DNA of 64,000 nt from Warburgia ugandensis. Taxonomy: Eukaryota; Streptophyta; Magnoliopsida; Canellales; Canellaceae. Position numbers and translations under genes: made by a program. Below, one piece after another: positions 25,063 to 36,916 of this stretch. The stretch spans positions 41,605,880-41,669,879 of the forward strand of contig CP141132.1 in assembly GCA_035236585.1 (NCBI GenBank), written 5' to 3'. The notes under the pieces are model-generated. The model was not told where the DNA came from, made no database searches, and saw only the letters and a list, made by a program, of their open reading frames with translations. The first letter of the stretch is position 1; every line of letters begins with the position of its first letter.

Positions 25063-26513
25063 CTAAGGCCTGATCATCCATTGATCAGCCTGATCTAGGT
25101 CTTCTAATAGTATTTAGTGATTTAACAATTTAAAAGATGTTCAAATCTAGGTTTTCATCTCAAATCTAAGGTCGCATCATCGAGGTGATTGCAACACATC
25201 TTTCGGATCATGATTTGGACCTCTGTAGCTCCAAAAATCACTTTTTTTTGTGAATGAATGGTTCAAAAAATCCAAAAAAAAAGAAAAAGGATTTTAAATC
25301 GCACTGCATGTTACGCGTGTATGGAGTGCACATGCGGCTCACGTATGAGCAGCCTGCATGTGCATTGTGCATGTGTGTGGCTGCATGTCGTTCGCTTGTC
25401 GTGCCGCATGTGCCTCCTGCTTGCCGCCTAATATGTGTCTTCGCTATGTTTCGCAAGTAACGGCCCACATCACCGTCGCTGAGGATGATGATCAGACTGG
25501 TCCTCCATCGTTGGAGACGATGGTTGGATTTCGATCTCCACCAACGACCCTCAGGTGCTCAAATCTTGTGATTTTTGCACCATTTTGCTCAGTTTTTCAC
25601 ATACATTTTATTTTTAAGCTTCCCATCAAGATATTTTTTCATTTTCTCCTGTTTTTACACAATTTTTACCACATTTTTAAAAACCTTCCTATTACTGTTC
25701 TATGAGTTTTTCAGCATCCCTAGCTATCCAATCACCACGAAAATTCATGAGTTTGTTCTTTGTGTTATCACGCACAAGATGAACGGTTCAAATTATGCAT
25801 CTGATACTATTTCATCGATTTATTTTGAAAAGAAAAATAAAGCACATCATCTCACCAGAAAACAACAATCCACGCCATTTTTTGACGTTGAAAACATTAC
25901 AAATTGACTAAAAAGAGGGGGATCGAGAGTGGAGGATGGCCTACCTCAGTCGAGCCGCCTAATCTCAGTCATTCTTCATCATAGGTTCGCGTGCGGGAGG
26001 GAAGAAAAATGCAACGGCATCTTGTCGTGGTCCGTCGTCGCTGATGACACAAAAAATGGAGGGAGGTTTGCGAGAAACGAGACAGGGGTAAATGCATTCA
26101 AAGCTCCCCTTTAAAATTATTAAAACTATTATTTATTTATTTATTTATTATTATTTTGAAATGATTACCAACATTTATGGTTGGTAATCATCACCTTACC
26201 TCATAAATGCCAGGCCACTCTCAGTTTCTATGTTTGAATTTTTTTTTGTTGGCCCCACCTATGAATTTACGATTTTACCCCTCATGTTAATTTCAATTAA
26301 ATATATAAATTGAAATAATTAGCTATTTTTTCTCCAGTCTCTGATTTTAGTGTTCTTAGTGCTGTTGGATTCCATTTCTCAAGCACATTTCAATTATTGA
26401 GGTTTCAACTTGAGATTCTATCTCCAAATTTTCTCAATTTCCTAATTTTTCTAATTTTCCATAATTCCACAAAATTAAATATTTCTTAGAATTTAAAAAT
26501 AGCGAATATTACA
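25063..26513 (-). mobile_element. 3' LTR of the chromovirus, shortened
   Basis: It matches about 33060-34469 and ends GCGAATATTACA like its partner. About 1.9 kb of the family's full length, including the core hairpin, is absent on the left, where satellite abuts directly. The frames at 25238-25907 lie within LTR sequence and are not genes. Confidence 0.85.
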
Positions 26514-26553
26514 TCCTACCCACCTTATAGAAAATTTCTTCCTCGAAATTTAA
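26514..26553 (-). promoter_or_regulatory. Polypurine tract of the chromovirus
   Basis: In sense orientation AAATTTCGAGGAAGAAATTT is followed by AAGGTGGGTAGGA and then the LTR start TGTAATA. This matches the second block at 1118-1148 in kind. Confidence 0.8.
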
Positions 26554-26569
26554 AATATATGTACCTCAA

Positions 26570-26870
26570 GAGAAAAATAGATGGGTACGCCTCATCTCAT
26601 CCTCCGACTCCCAAGTAGCCTCCTCTGTCGAATGATGTTGCCAAAGGACCTTGACCAAAGAAATGGTCTTAGTCCTCAATGCCTGGATCTTACTATCTAA
26701 GATTCGTATAGGGTGCTCCTCAAATGTCAAGTCAAATCGTACTTCCCGTGAGATCTGCTTTAGTACCTGGGATGGATCCGGTATTTACTTCCTCGACATG
26801 GAAATGTGGAAAACATCATGCACTCCAGGCAACAGCGGGGGTAAGGCTAATTGATATGTGACTGGTCCAA
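26570..26870 (-). mobile_element. Chromodomain region of the chromovirus
   Basis: Minus-strand translation near 26580-26660 gives VKVLWQHHSTEEATWESEDE, the conserved end of the chromovirus chromodomain, preceded by a segment resembling the integrase C-terminal linker. In this family the chromodomain directs integration toward particular chromatin. Here it is a fossil part. Confidence 0.75.
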
Positions 26871-26989
26871 CTCTGTGTAAGATCTTGAAAGGACCAATAT
26901 ATCATGGACTGAGTTTCCCCTTGACACCAAATCTTATCATGCCCTTCATAAGGGAAACTCTCAAAAATACATGCTCCCCAACATCAAAC

Positions 26990-27830
26990 TCCAAGTCCTG
27001 TCTTTTGTCAGCATAGCTCTTCTAGCAACTATGGGCTACCAGTAATCATCTCTGAATGACTTAGACTTTCTCTGCACACTGCTTAATCAACTCTGCCTCA
27101 TGACCCATCTCTCCCCCACATCACTCCAACACAAGGGAGATCGACAAGGTCTACCATAAAGCACCTAATAAGGCTCCATGCTGATACTCACGTGATAGCT
27201 ATTATTATATGCTAACTCTACGAGTGGCAAATGTTTGTCCAGCTGCTTCTCCAATCCATGACACAGGCCCTCAATATGTCCTCAACTGTCTGGATAGTCC
27301 TCTCAGTCTGGCCATCTGTCTAGGGGTGGAAAGCTATACTGAATCTCAACCTCAACCCCAGAGCCGCTTGTACACTTTGCCACTTTGAGGTGAACCGTGT
27401 GTCTTGATTTGAGATGATTGTCAATGGCACCCCATTTAGGCTCACAATCTCCTTGACATGTAGCTTCGCCAAGCTGTCTATGGTCTGAGTCTGTCTAATG
27501 GTGAGAAAATGAGCAGACTTCGTCAATCTGTCAACTATGGCCCATATCATGTCATGCCCACTAGCAGTCCTCAGCAGACCCACTATAAAATCCATAGTGA
27601 GGTGGTCCCACTTCCACTCTGGAAGGTCTAATGTCTACAACAACCTAGTTGGTCGCTGATGCTCTGCCTTGACCTGTTGACAGGTCAAACATCGTGCCAC
27701 GTACTCACCAATATCCCTCTTCATCTCATTCCACCAAAAGTGTCATCTATGATCCTAGTACATCTTCGTACCTCTAGGATGAATAGAATATGTGGATTGG
27801 TGCACCTCTTGGAGCAAGTCATGTCTCAAC
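26990..27830 (-). mobile_element. Integrase region of the chromovirus
   Basis: Minus-strand reading shows the catalytic-core start MDFIVGLL, then IVDRLTKSAHF and a downstream SNQDTRFTSKWQ, the familiar signatures of Ty3/gypsy integrase. The zinc-binding N-terminal part should lie around 27600-27800. It is fossil, not functional. Confidence 0.85.
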
Positions 27831-28152
27831 TGATCATTTGAAGGCACCACCAATCTGCCCCCTATACTTGACACCTCCATCTAGCCTTCTAGAAAAATCT
27901 ACCTTATCGACCATGTCCTGTGTCTCACCATCACTACTCTGTGCTTGAATGATCCTGTTAAGAAACCTAGATTGAGTCAAGAGGTTGGCAATCATCACCC
28001 TCAACTTCCTACTCAATGCATCTGCAATAACATTGCCCTTCCCTGGGTGGTACTGTATGGTGAAGTCAAAGTCCTTGAGGTACTCCATCCATCTCCGCTG
28101 CCTCATGTTCAGATCACTCTGCTTAGAAATACTTAAGGCTCTTGTGGTCAGT

Positions 28153-28420
28153 CTATATCTCAAATTTCTCGCCGTACAAATAGTGTCTCCAAGACTTTAA
28201 CGCGAACACCACTACTACCAACTCTAAATCATGGGTCAGGTAATTCACCTCATTCGCCTTCAGCTGTCTCAATGCGTAGGCGATAACCCTCTCATGTTGC
28301 ATCAACATTGCTCCTAAACCTTTGCCTGATGTATCACAAAACATCACGTAGCCACCCGAACCTGAAGGTAGGGCCAGTACTAGCACAGTAGTCAACCTCC
28401 TCTTGATCTCCTAAAGGCTC
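28153..28420 (-). mobile_element. RNase H region of the chromovirus
   Basis: [17 protein letters not shown] and a following [19 protein letters not shown] segment identify the gypsy RNase H domain, which removes RNA from RNA-DNA hybrids during replication in live relatives. It sits between RT and integrase, as expected. Confidence 0.85.
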
Positions 28421-28569
28421 TCCTCAGAAGCATCAGTCCAGACAAACCTAGTGTCCTTCTTAGTCAAGGCGGTCATGGCCAAGGAAATCCTCAAGAACCC
28501 CTCAATGAATCATCAGCAGTAACTTGCCAAACTAAGGAAGCGACGAATCTCTATAACTATCGTAGGCCT

Positions 28570-29110
28570 CTCCTAATGCAAAACTGCCTCCACCTTGGCT
28601 GGGTCCACGACCACACCATCCTTGGACACCACGTGCCCCAAAAAGTGCACCTGTCTTAACCAAAAGTCGCACTTACTGAGCTTCGCATACAGGCGATGAT
28701 GGTGAAGCATGTCTAACATAGTGCGAAGATGCTCCTTATGAGCCTCATGGCTAAGAGAGAAGACCAGGACATCATCCACAAAGACAATCATGAACTTGTC
28801 TAAATAAGCTCAAAATACCCTATTCGTCAAGTTCATGAACACTACCAGCACATTCATCAACCTGGGCATCACCAAAAACTCATAGTGGCCATACTGACTC
28901 CTGAACATAGTCTTAGGGATATCCTCCTCCCTAATCCTCAACTGATGGTAGCTTAATCTCAAGTCAATCTTAGAGAATACATGTGCCAACTGTAATTGGT
29001 TAAACAAGTCATCAATACGAGGCAAGGGGTACTGATTCTTCACAGTAACACTGTTTAGTAACCGGTAGTCTATGTACAGCCTCAAAGACCCATCATTCTT
29101 CTTAATGAAG
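28570..29110 (-). mobile_element. Reverse transcriptase region of the chromovirus
   Basis: Minus-strand blocks include [40 protein letters not shown] (the FVDD catalytic box) and LSKCDFWLRQVHFLGHVVSK. These are diagnostic of Ty3/gypsy RT. The copy is degenerate. Confidence 0.9.
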
Positions 29111-29550
29111 AGGACTAGTGCTCCTTAAAGAGATCCACTCGGCCTAATGAAACCCTTATCTAGAAGCTCCTCCAATTGTACCTGGAGCCTCTCAACTCTG
29201 TAGGGGCCATCTTATAGGGCACCTTAGAGATAGGCGCTGTACCCAGCACCAAGTCTATGGTGAAATCAATCTCCCTAAGTGGGGGATCATGGCAGCTCGT
29301 CTGGGAATACATCAGTCAAATCTCACACCACATCTATCTCCTCAATCCGTGGCTGCTCACTGTCACTCATCATGATGCAAGCTAAAAACGCTGGACAACC
29401 TTGAGTGTAACACCGAGCTACTCTCATGGTTGAGTTAACACAAGGGCCATTGACACTCCTCCTGCCCTGGACTACGACCACTAGTCAATCCGGTACACTA
29501 CATATAATCTGCTTCTTATGGCAATCTATGGTAACCCAAAACGTCCTTAA

Positions 29551-29856
29551 CTAGTCCATACCCAAGATAACATCAAAATACACCATATCAAAGAGAATGA
29601 GATCAGCATCCATCCTAACCCCTGATATCTCTACTAGTACTCTCTCAAGGTACTCTGTAGCCTCTACTGTCTCTCCTGCTGGCATCAATATGTCTAACCC
29701 AAATGCTAACTCACATGGATGCAAGTCAAGACATGATGCAAAGGTATGTGAAATAAGCGAATGTGTAGACCCTGAGTCAAAAAGAACTCTAGCATGTCTA
29801 TCAACTACCAAGAAAGTACCTTCCACCACCTGGTTCGAGGCTTGTGCCTGCCCCAA
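29551..29856 (-). mobile_element. Aspartic protease region of the chromovirus
   Basis: VLFDSGSTHSLIS is the retropepsin active-site block (DSGS) and YFDVILGMD is its C-terminal partner, at the usual spacing and directly upstream of RT in sense orientation. Confidence 0.9.
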
Positions 29857-29929
29857 TGTAATGGTGAAGATGCGTCCCTAACTAATGTGGGGCTGGCTCT
29901 GAGGTGTCATTGGTCCTCGTTGGCCTATC

Positions 29930-31048
29930 TCCCTAACCTCTCAAGCACTCCCTCATTATATGCCCTATCTCTCTATAGCCATAGCACCTGAATGGCTCTC
30001 TCGGCTAAAAAGGCTACTATTGCTGCTGGTGGAATTGCTGTGGGCCCGATGTTAACGGCTCTGTCCTAGGGATAGTCGCCACACATGTTGGCCCTTACAA
30101 CGAGGGCACACCCTACTGCCCCAATATCTCCTCTATCTAGAAGTATATTGCTGGTCTGAGCCCCCCTGAGGCTGCATGGATGTGAAGGGCCTCTTGCCCT
30201 AAAGGGTTGACTCATCTCTCCTCTACTCTGTGCCAGATCTCTCTCGAGCATAAAAGTTGTGTCTGCAGCCTGCCTCACTATGGTTGGGTGTGCGATAAGC
30301 ACCTCGTGCCTCAGCTGCGACATCAGCCCATCTACAAATCTATTCATTACCTCCTGCTCCAATGCAAAAGGGGCAGATGCGAATCTCCATAATCTAGTGA
30401 ATCGGTTCAGATACTGCTAAATCGTCATACTCCCCTGTGCTAATGTAGCAAACTTCCTCTTCATAGCATGTAGGGCATGAGGAGGCAAGTCCTTGTCAAA
30501 AATCTTCTGGAAGTCCTCCCATGATAGTGATGCTGAGGATGAGGGGTGTGTTTGTTGCTGAGTCTTCCACCAAAACCCAGCATCCTTAGGCAATAGGTAT
30601 GTAGATAATCTCACCTAGTCCTCTAGTAGGACCCTCATCCCCTTGAAGGCCTTCTCGACCTTAAATAACCATCTCTCCACCACTGTTGTGTCTCCTTCCC
30701 CACGGAAGGAGGGTACCATCCTCTGTAACCTCTTAAGTTGCTTTGCCGATGGGTCATGCACGCTTGAGGCTCCTCGCTCTATAGCTCATAGCATAGGAGT
30801 TGTCGGTACCTAGTGGGATGATTGCACTGATGTGTCCCCCTAGGTTGCTGCAGTCATTGCCAGGTGGGTAGAGTGAATAGCCTATACTGCTGCCTGAACC
30901 TGCTATGTCATTTGCTAAGTGAAATGTGGCATAAGGTCCTGAACTACGTGGGCCACTATATCCGCCTCCTAATCCCCTTGCCCTAGTGTCGTGGCAGGGA
31001 TAACAACAGTGGAGCAGGGGTGGACCACATCTTTTGTCGAGGAGCCAT
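29930..31048 (-). mobile_element. Gag region of the chromovirus
   Basis: The gag-like blocks read LLPKDAGFWWKT, LSWEDFQKIFDKDLPPHALH and MEQEVMNRFVDGL. A CCHC zinc knuckle (CYGYREIGHI-type) follows near 29960-29990. A likely start codon is at 31048, about 120 bp inside the primer-binding site. Gag forms the virus-like particle in live relatives. This copy is degenerate. Confidence 0.8.
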
Positions 31049-31167
31049 TTGTCAATGTTTCAATATAACATCATATAAGTATTCCTCCTATCTCCATCTC
31101 AATCATGAACTTATTGGCTATAACTCTAATTTGACCCTTAAAGTTGTGATGATGGAATAAACTTAGG

Positions 31168-31179
31168 CTCTGATACCAA
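31168..31179 (-). promoter_or_regulatory. Primer-binding site (Met-tRNA type)
   Basis: In sense orientation TGGTATCAGAGC begins one to two bases after the LTR end. This is the standard plant gypsy primer site. Confidence 0.9.
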
Positions 31180-31589
31180 CTATGACACCCCGGGTTTTCT
31201 ACATCTTTTTCCAATACATACAATAACAGAAATAAATTATTTTATAAAATAGGCGGGATCCCTGAAAATAAAACCTGAACAAAATCAAATTCAGATACTC
31301 TAAGCATGCTCAAATTTAAAACCACGATAAATTACACAAGTTATGAAAAGACAATGATGATACATGTCCAAAAGCCCCTAGGTTCCATCCATGATCACCA
31401 CATCATCCACATGTGTAAATAAAGATACACTATATAATGGTATGGGTCCAACTGATCCAAATATATAACAAAGTCTAAGAGACATATACTAATCAGTCTT
31501 TGAATACAAAAAGGCAGATGGTCCTCAGGTCCTCTCCCAAATCAATGCTACTCCACCCGCTTTCCCTTCTGACTATCATGCTTCAAATA

Positions 31590-31642
31590 TGAGGTATTGT
31601 AAAACAAAGCAATGCCTCAACAAGCTATGCTTGTGTAGGTGA
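31590..31642 (-). promoter_or_regulatory. LTR core hairpin
   Basis: In sense orientation the arms are TGAGGCATTG and CAATACCTCA, with one mismatch. The neighbouring core in sense orientation is CCTACACAAGCATAGCTTG. It is 409 bp from the LTR end. Confidence 0.65.
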
Positions 31643-32009
31643 TTTACATTCAATAACAAATACGATAGAAAATCACATGACGCAAGTTATCAAGTCATGG
31701 TAAATCTCATAAGATGAATATATATGAAAACATGCAACATCATATATCCATGACGAACAATACACGAGAACCATGGTATAAAAAATAATATCAATCCTGA
31801 GCATCATGGCATACAAAGCATGAGAAAAATATGTGAACATGCTACCATCGAAACAACAAAAATTTGTGTCCATAGAATAACACAAATGTAATATCAAAAT
31901 CAAAATCAACAAAACATCATGCACAGTCAAGCCCTATGAGTGTCTCAACTATACTCATAGTAATGTGGGCTTAACTCTCAGTACTTTTTGTTTTCACCCT
32001 TTGACCCAC

Positions 32010-32190
32010 AACGGGACACTCAGACACTCACGAAAAGACACGTTGCAATCCCACTTTCACGTTTTCACCTATATAAGCACTAAAGCACTCACAGAAAGAT
32101 GTGATCTAATCTCACTTTCACCCTTTCACCTTTTCACCCACACAGAGCACTCAGGCACTCACGGGGGACTGCATTCCATCACAACTTCAA
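32010..32190. repeat. About 65-bp minisatellite in the chromovirus LTR
   Basis: Two and a half units of CACTCAGGCACTCACG followed by CACTTTCACCCTTTCACC-like sequence, lying about 370 bp beyond the core hairpin. Confidence 0.7.
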
Positions 32191-34469
32191 TCATTCCAAC
32201 AAACAAGCATAAAGACTACCATGTGTACTCATCTCCATGAGTTCCTGTCCAGGACAATGGTAGTGTAACATCAGTTATATAGTAAAACATAGAGCTAAAT
32301 CATGTAAATCAAGATATAGTAATATCAACCATATACGATAAAGAAGTTCTCATGCAACATGAAAATATGCAAAACTCATGCTTTGAAATTTCCAAAATAA
32401 TATGCCATGATCCATAAAATCATGGATATCGCAAAAGACAATCACCTACCTTGACAAATACAATCCTCAAGTCAAGCACGTAAGCAAGGTTAAGTCGTGG
32501 GCTCTGATCTACCAATCACACCATAAGTCATCTATCACTTGGCATTCAGACATTTAAAAGTAAACAAATCCAGGTGATAACTTCATTGATCTAGCCATTA
32601 ATCCCAGATCAACAGCTCAGATCATCTATTTAACCCTCTATTGGGTCAATCCTACACTAGATGTAGGTTTTTCTAACATCTAGACAAATATTTGTGGTCT
32701 ATGATCATCAATCTATCTCATGATCTACTTAATTTATGCCCCTTAATCAATGAAGTCCCTAACATCTCATGAAATTTGGAGACAATCCGACCATTGAATC
32801 GCTCCATAACATTCATAATTGATATCTGATCATCAATTCCAACTATTCTTATCATGGTCCCTCTAATTTTAGTTTTTATTTAGTGATTTAAACATGTCTC
32901 TAAAATTATAACTTGATATAACTGTTAGATTGCTCTCTGATCAGCCAACCCCAAGGCACTTAATGAGGTTAGTGGTCAAGGTCACTTTTCTTAGCAATTA
33001 CACGAAATCTACTATGCTAATCGCCTAGATAATCTCATATTTGGTTTATTTACTCAAGTTCTAAGGCTCGATCATCCATTGATCGGCTTGATCTAGGTCT
33101 TCTAATAGTATTTAGTGATTTAATGATTTAAAAGATGTTCAAATCTAGGTTGTCATCTTAGATCTAAGTTCGCATTGTCGAGGCGATCACAAAGCATCTT
33201 TCGAATCGTGATTTGGACCTTTGTAGCTCTAGAAATCACATCTTTTGTTAATGAACAACTTAGAAAATCCAAAAATAAAATAAAAAAATTGGATTTTAAA
33301 TTACGTCGCTTGAGATGCGTGTGTAGGGGGCATGTGCCTCTCACGCGCGTGCAGCCCACTAGCTCGTGCCCATATAGCTCCCGCGTCGTGCCACATGTGC
33401 CACCCACACTTGCACTGTGCACGCATGCCGCCTGGCGCGCGTCTCTGCTACGTTCCGCAAGCAGCCGCCAACATCACCATCGCCAAGGACTATGACCGTA
33501 CTAGCCCGCTGTTGTTGGCGACCCTCAGGTGCCCAAATCTTTTGATTTTTGCACCATTTTGCTTAGTTTTTCATGTACATTCCATTTTTAAGCTTCCCAT
33601 TAAGAGATTTTGTCATGTTTTTACATGATTTTTACCACATTTTTAAAAACCTCCCTATTACTGTTCTCTGAGTTTTCGGTGTCTCTAGCCATCCGATCAC
33701 CATGAAAGTTCATGGGTTTGTTCTTTGTCTTACTATGCACATGATGAACGATTCAGATTATGCATCTAATACCGTTTCATCGATTTATTTTGAAAAGAAA
33801 AGTAACGCACATTACCCCACCAGAAAATGGGTTGCATTTTTTGGCCTTAAAAACATTAAAAATTGATTGAAAAAAGGGGGATCAAGAGTGGAGGATGGCC
33901 TACCTCAGTCGAACTGGCCAATCTCAATTGTTCTCCATCACAGGTTTGCATGCAAGAGGGAAGAAAAACCCAACGACATCTTCACCGTGGTCCATCATCG
34001 CCTGTGACCCAAAAAACGAGGGAGGTTTGAGGGAAACGAGACAGGGGTAAATGCATTTAAAGCCCCTACTTTAAAATAATTAAAAATCTATTTTATTTAT
34101 TTATTATTATTTTTGAAATGATTACCAGCATTTATGGCTGGTAATCATCACCTTACCTCATAAATCCTAATCCACTCTTAGTTTTCGTGTTTGACTTTTT
34201 TCTGTGGGCCCCACTTGTGAATTTACAATTTTACCTCTTGTGTTAATTTCAATTAAATATAGAAATTAAAATAATTAGCCATTTTTCCTTTGGTCTCTGA
34301 TTTTTGCGTTCTTAGTGGCGTTGGCTTCCATTTCTCAAGCACATTATAATTATTGAGGTTTCAGCTTGAGATTCTATCTCCAAATTTTCTCAATTTCTTA
34401 AAATTTCCAATTTCCCATAATTCCCCAAAATTAAATATTTCTTAGAATTTAAAAATAGCGAATATTACA

Positions 34470-35560
34470 CCCTAGGTGACTGTCGCAACCTCTATATTGA
34501 CTAAGGATACCACATGGTCTATCATCACTGGACCTCATCAATATCATCTCAAAGGTTAGTGACCAACTACACCTCCTAGCATAGAGTCTCTAGGACATAC
34601 AACAGCGTGTAGCACGCATGCCTCAATCTTAAGGCCATCCCAAATTTACCTACCTTCAGGTCTTACTACTAACCCATGTGTGCACGCCTCCAAGTCTTAC
34701 GGTGCTTGTGGAGCACATGCCAAAATTGTAATCAAAACCACATCTCTAGGACTTAAGGCTATTGAGGGAGTGCTTGCTAAAAACATTGATGAAATCCATA
34801 TCCACCAGGGCTTATAGTTACTCATAGAGCACCTACCTAAAGCATCAATGAAACTATAACCATCAAGGCTTACAGCTATTCATATAGCACCTACCTTAAA
34901 CAGTAATCAAATAACAACGATCAAAACCACATCTCTAAGGCTTACAACTACTCAAAGAGTGCCTGTCGAAAGCATCAATGAAGCTATAACCATCAGGGCT
35001 TGCATTGCTCATAGAGCACTGCCTAAAGCATCAACAAATCCACATCCATTAGGGCATAAGGTTACTTGTAGAGTGCCTGCCAAAAATGTCGATGATAATT
35101 TGTATCCCTAGGACTTATAATGACTCATAGAGTGCTTGCCTAAAATATAAGTCAATAGAACTCATAGTTGCTTTTAGAGCACTTGCATAAAATGTCAGAT
35201 AAATAACATCTATAGGACTTGTGGCCACTCATGGAGTTCCTTCCCAAAACATAAATTGAATAGCATGTCCAGAATCAATCTCTAGGACTTACAGTTTCAT
35301 CTAGAGCACTTGCCTAAAACATCAAACAAATAATATCTCTAGGACTTACAACTACTCATAAAGTACTTTCCCAAAATATAAATCAAATAACATATCCAAA
35401 ATCAATCTCTAGCACTTATAGTTGCTCATAGAGAACTTACCTAAAACGTCAGTTAATAACATCTCTTGGACTTATGGTCACTCATAGAGTGCCTACACAA
35501 AACATAAATCAAATAACCTCTCTAAAATCATTATGTAGGAATAAAACCATTATTTCAAAA
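34470..35560 (-). repeat. LTR-derived minisatellite, 55-70-bp units
   Basis: About fourteen diverged units between 34654 and 35535 share TCTAGGACTTACARCTACTC, ATAGAGCACTTGCCTAAAA and ATCAAATAAC. Unit length alternates near 57 and 70 bp in the right half. The same motif occurs in two to three copies at 10890-11115 in a solo LTR, so this looks like an expansion within a related LTR, though no LTR end is visible. Confidence 0.7.
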
Positions 35561-36904
35561 TCTTATGAGAAATCATTCAAATATATTGATTTCCAAGGTA
35601 TGAGAACCTTTCCAACCCATATCGTCAATAAGTTATAAAAACATGTTTTCATGAGCTTTCAAAATATGCACTCATCATTCATTAGACAATGCACTTCAAA
35701 TCTCCTATAACATGCATTCAACATCCACATCGAAACAACTAGTGTCCAACCATGCATGTTTAGTTCATGGCTCATGACAAGTAATTATCTTATAAAAGAT
35801 AATGGAACTTTCTTATGCTTGAAGTCATTCAACAATGCATCCAAATAAATGATTAACAGGATGGATCTTTATCAATAATGACAAAATTGGTATGGCTCTT
35901 GGACATAACATGTTGACATCTGTCCTTTTTGTCCATAGCATTAAGAGATTCTTTCTAAGAATGAATGCAAAGAATTTCATATAAATATGATCATTTGAAG
36001 TCATATATATATACATTTCAAAAAATAGTAATAACATCAGGTTAAAATAACCCTAGTTAATGGCTAAAGATAACACTTATTCTATCTCTTGGTTATAAAG
36101 ACCTTAAGATTCTTTCCTTCAACTTCTAGTCATGAGTATAATTAAGAGTTTAACATTTTAAACTTTCTTCTAGCCTAATACCAATCATTAAATCATTCTT
36201 GAGATATAGTTTACAGGAATGACTTCTTCTAGCAAGTTGCTTAGATGTCCCTATAATTCATAACCTATGAGTTACACTATAAGCTTTATTTTGGTACTAA
36301 TGTGTTCATTAACAATCCATACTATTTATACATTCAAACATTGTAATATCATGTTTACAAGTTCTTATATGTTAATAGCAAATGTAAGGTCAAACCATGT
36401 TCTACCAATTGATAGATGTTCACAAATAGTTGAAATTCAATTTCTCAATCTACATCTTCAATTTTTGGAAACTTATGGAGTTCTTCTGCGAAGCCCTAAT
36501 CTAGGTATTGCAATATCCACTAAATGTAAGTGTATGCTTCAACTAAGGCCGATAGTTCTATTACTCATTTGTCGTAATGTTATATTTAGGGTAAACAAAG
36601 TATTTTTGAAGTTCATTCACATTTGTAGCTAGTAAACAATTAAATAATGTTTTTAAGTATTTCAACATCAACTAAATGTATATATAGTAAGTTCCAGTTG
36701 AAGATGTAGTCTCTATACTTTTGTTTGGATGTTACATCTAGGGAAACATTAGCATTTTATTTTAAATTCAGTCTTTCCCTTTTGATTTGGTAAAGTAAAA
36801 TGTGTCATGAGATGATCATAGCTTTTCACATGTTTCCATAATTTTAATAATTAAAGGTAGTACACTTTACATAAACATACAACACTTTTTATTCTTCCAT
36901 CCTG
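35561..36904. other. Unassigned A+T-rich DNA
   Basis: I see no gene, terminal repeat or tandem repeat. The open frame at 36267-36632 has no recognisable motif and an unremarkable composition, and I treat it as chance. The left part may belong to the same LTR as the neighbouring minisatellite. Confidence 0.5.
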
Positions 36905-36916
36905 TAGTCACTTAAT

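Larger units (their letters stand above)
25063..34469 (-). mobile_element. Ty3/gypsy chromovirus (Tekay/Del-like), broken
   Basis: A fossil element on the minus strand. From right to left it has a complete 5' LTR, a primer-binding site complementary to initiator Met-tRNA, then gag, protease, reverse transcriptase, RNase H, integrase and chromodomain remains, a polypurine tract and a shortened 3' LTR. The domain order and C-terminal chromodomain mark it as a chromovirus, and the long LTR and GAGGAAGAAATTT tract suggest Tekay/Del. It is clearly inactive, with roughly ten or more interruptions. The two LTRs differ at about 13% of sites in a sampled 175-bp stretch, so it is old. An age in years would depend on an unknown clock. 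Confidence 0.9.
31181..34469 (-). mobile_element. 5' LTR of the chromovirus (complete)
   Basis: Ends are TATGACACCCCGGG (left) and GCGAATATTACA (right), giving 3.29 kb. It contains the core hairpin (31590-31642) and a roughly 65-bp minisatellite (32010-32190). The right flank is CCCTA. The matching left flank is not available because the 3' LTR is shortened. Confidence 0.85.

Noticed and set aside
34654-35535. CRISPR-like spaced repeats
   Set aside because: The units are long, diverged along their whole length and head-to-tail, with no unique spacers. The context is a plant LTR.
36267-36632. 121-residue plus-strand frame
   Set aside because: No motif, no homologous feel and an A+T-rich context. 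A chance frame is likelier than a gene.
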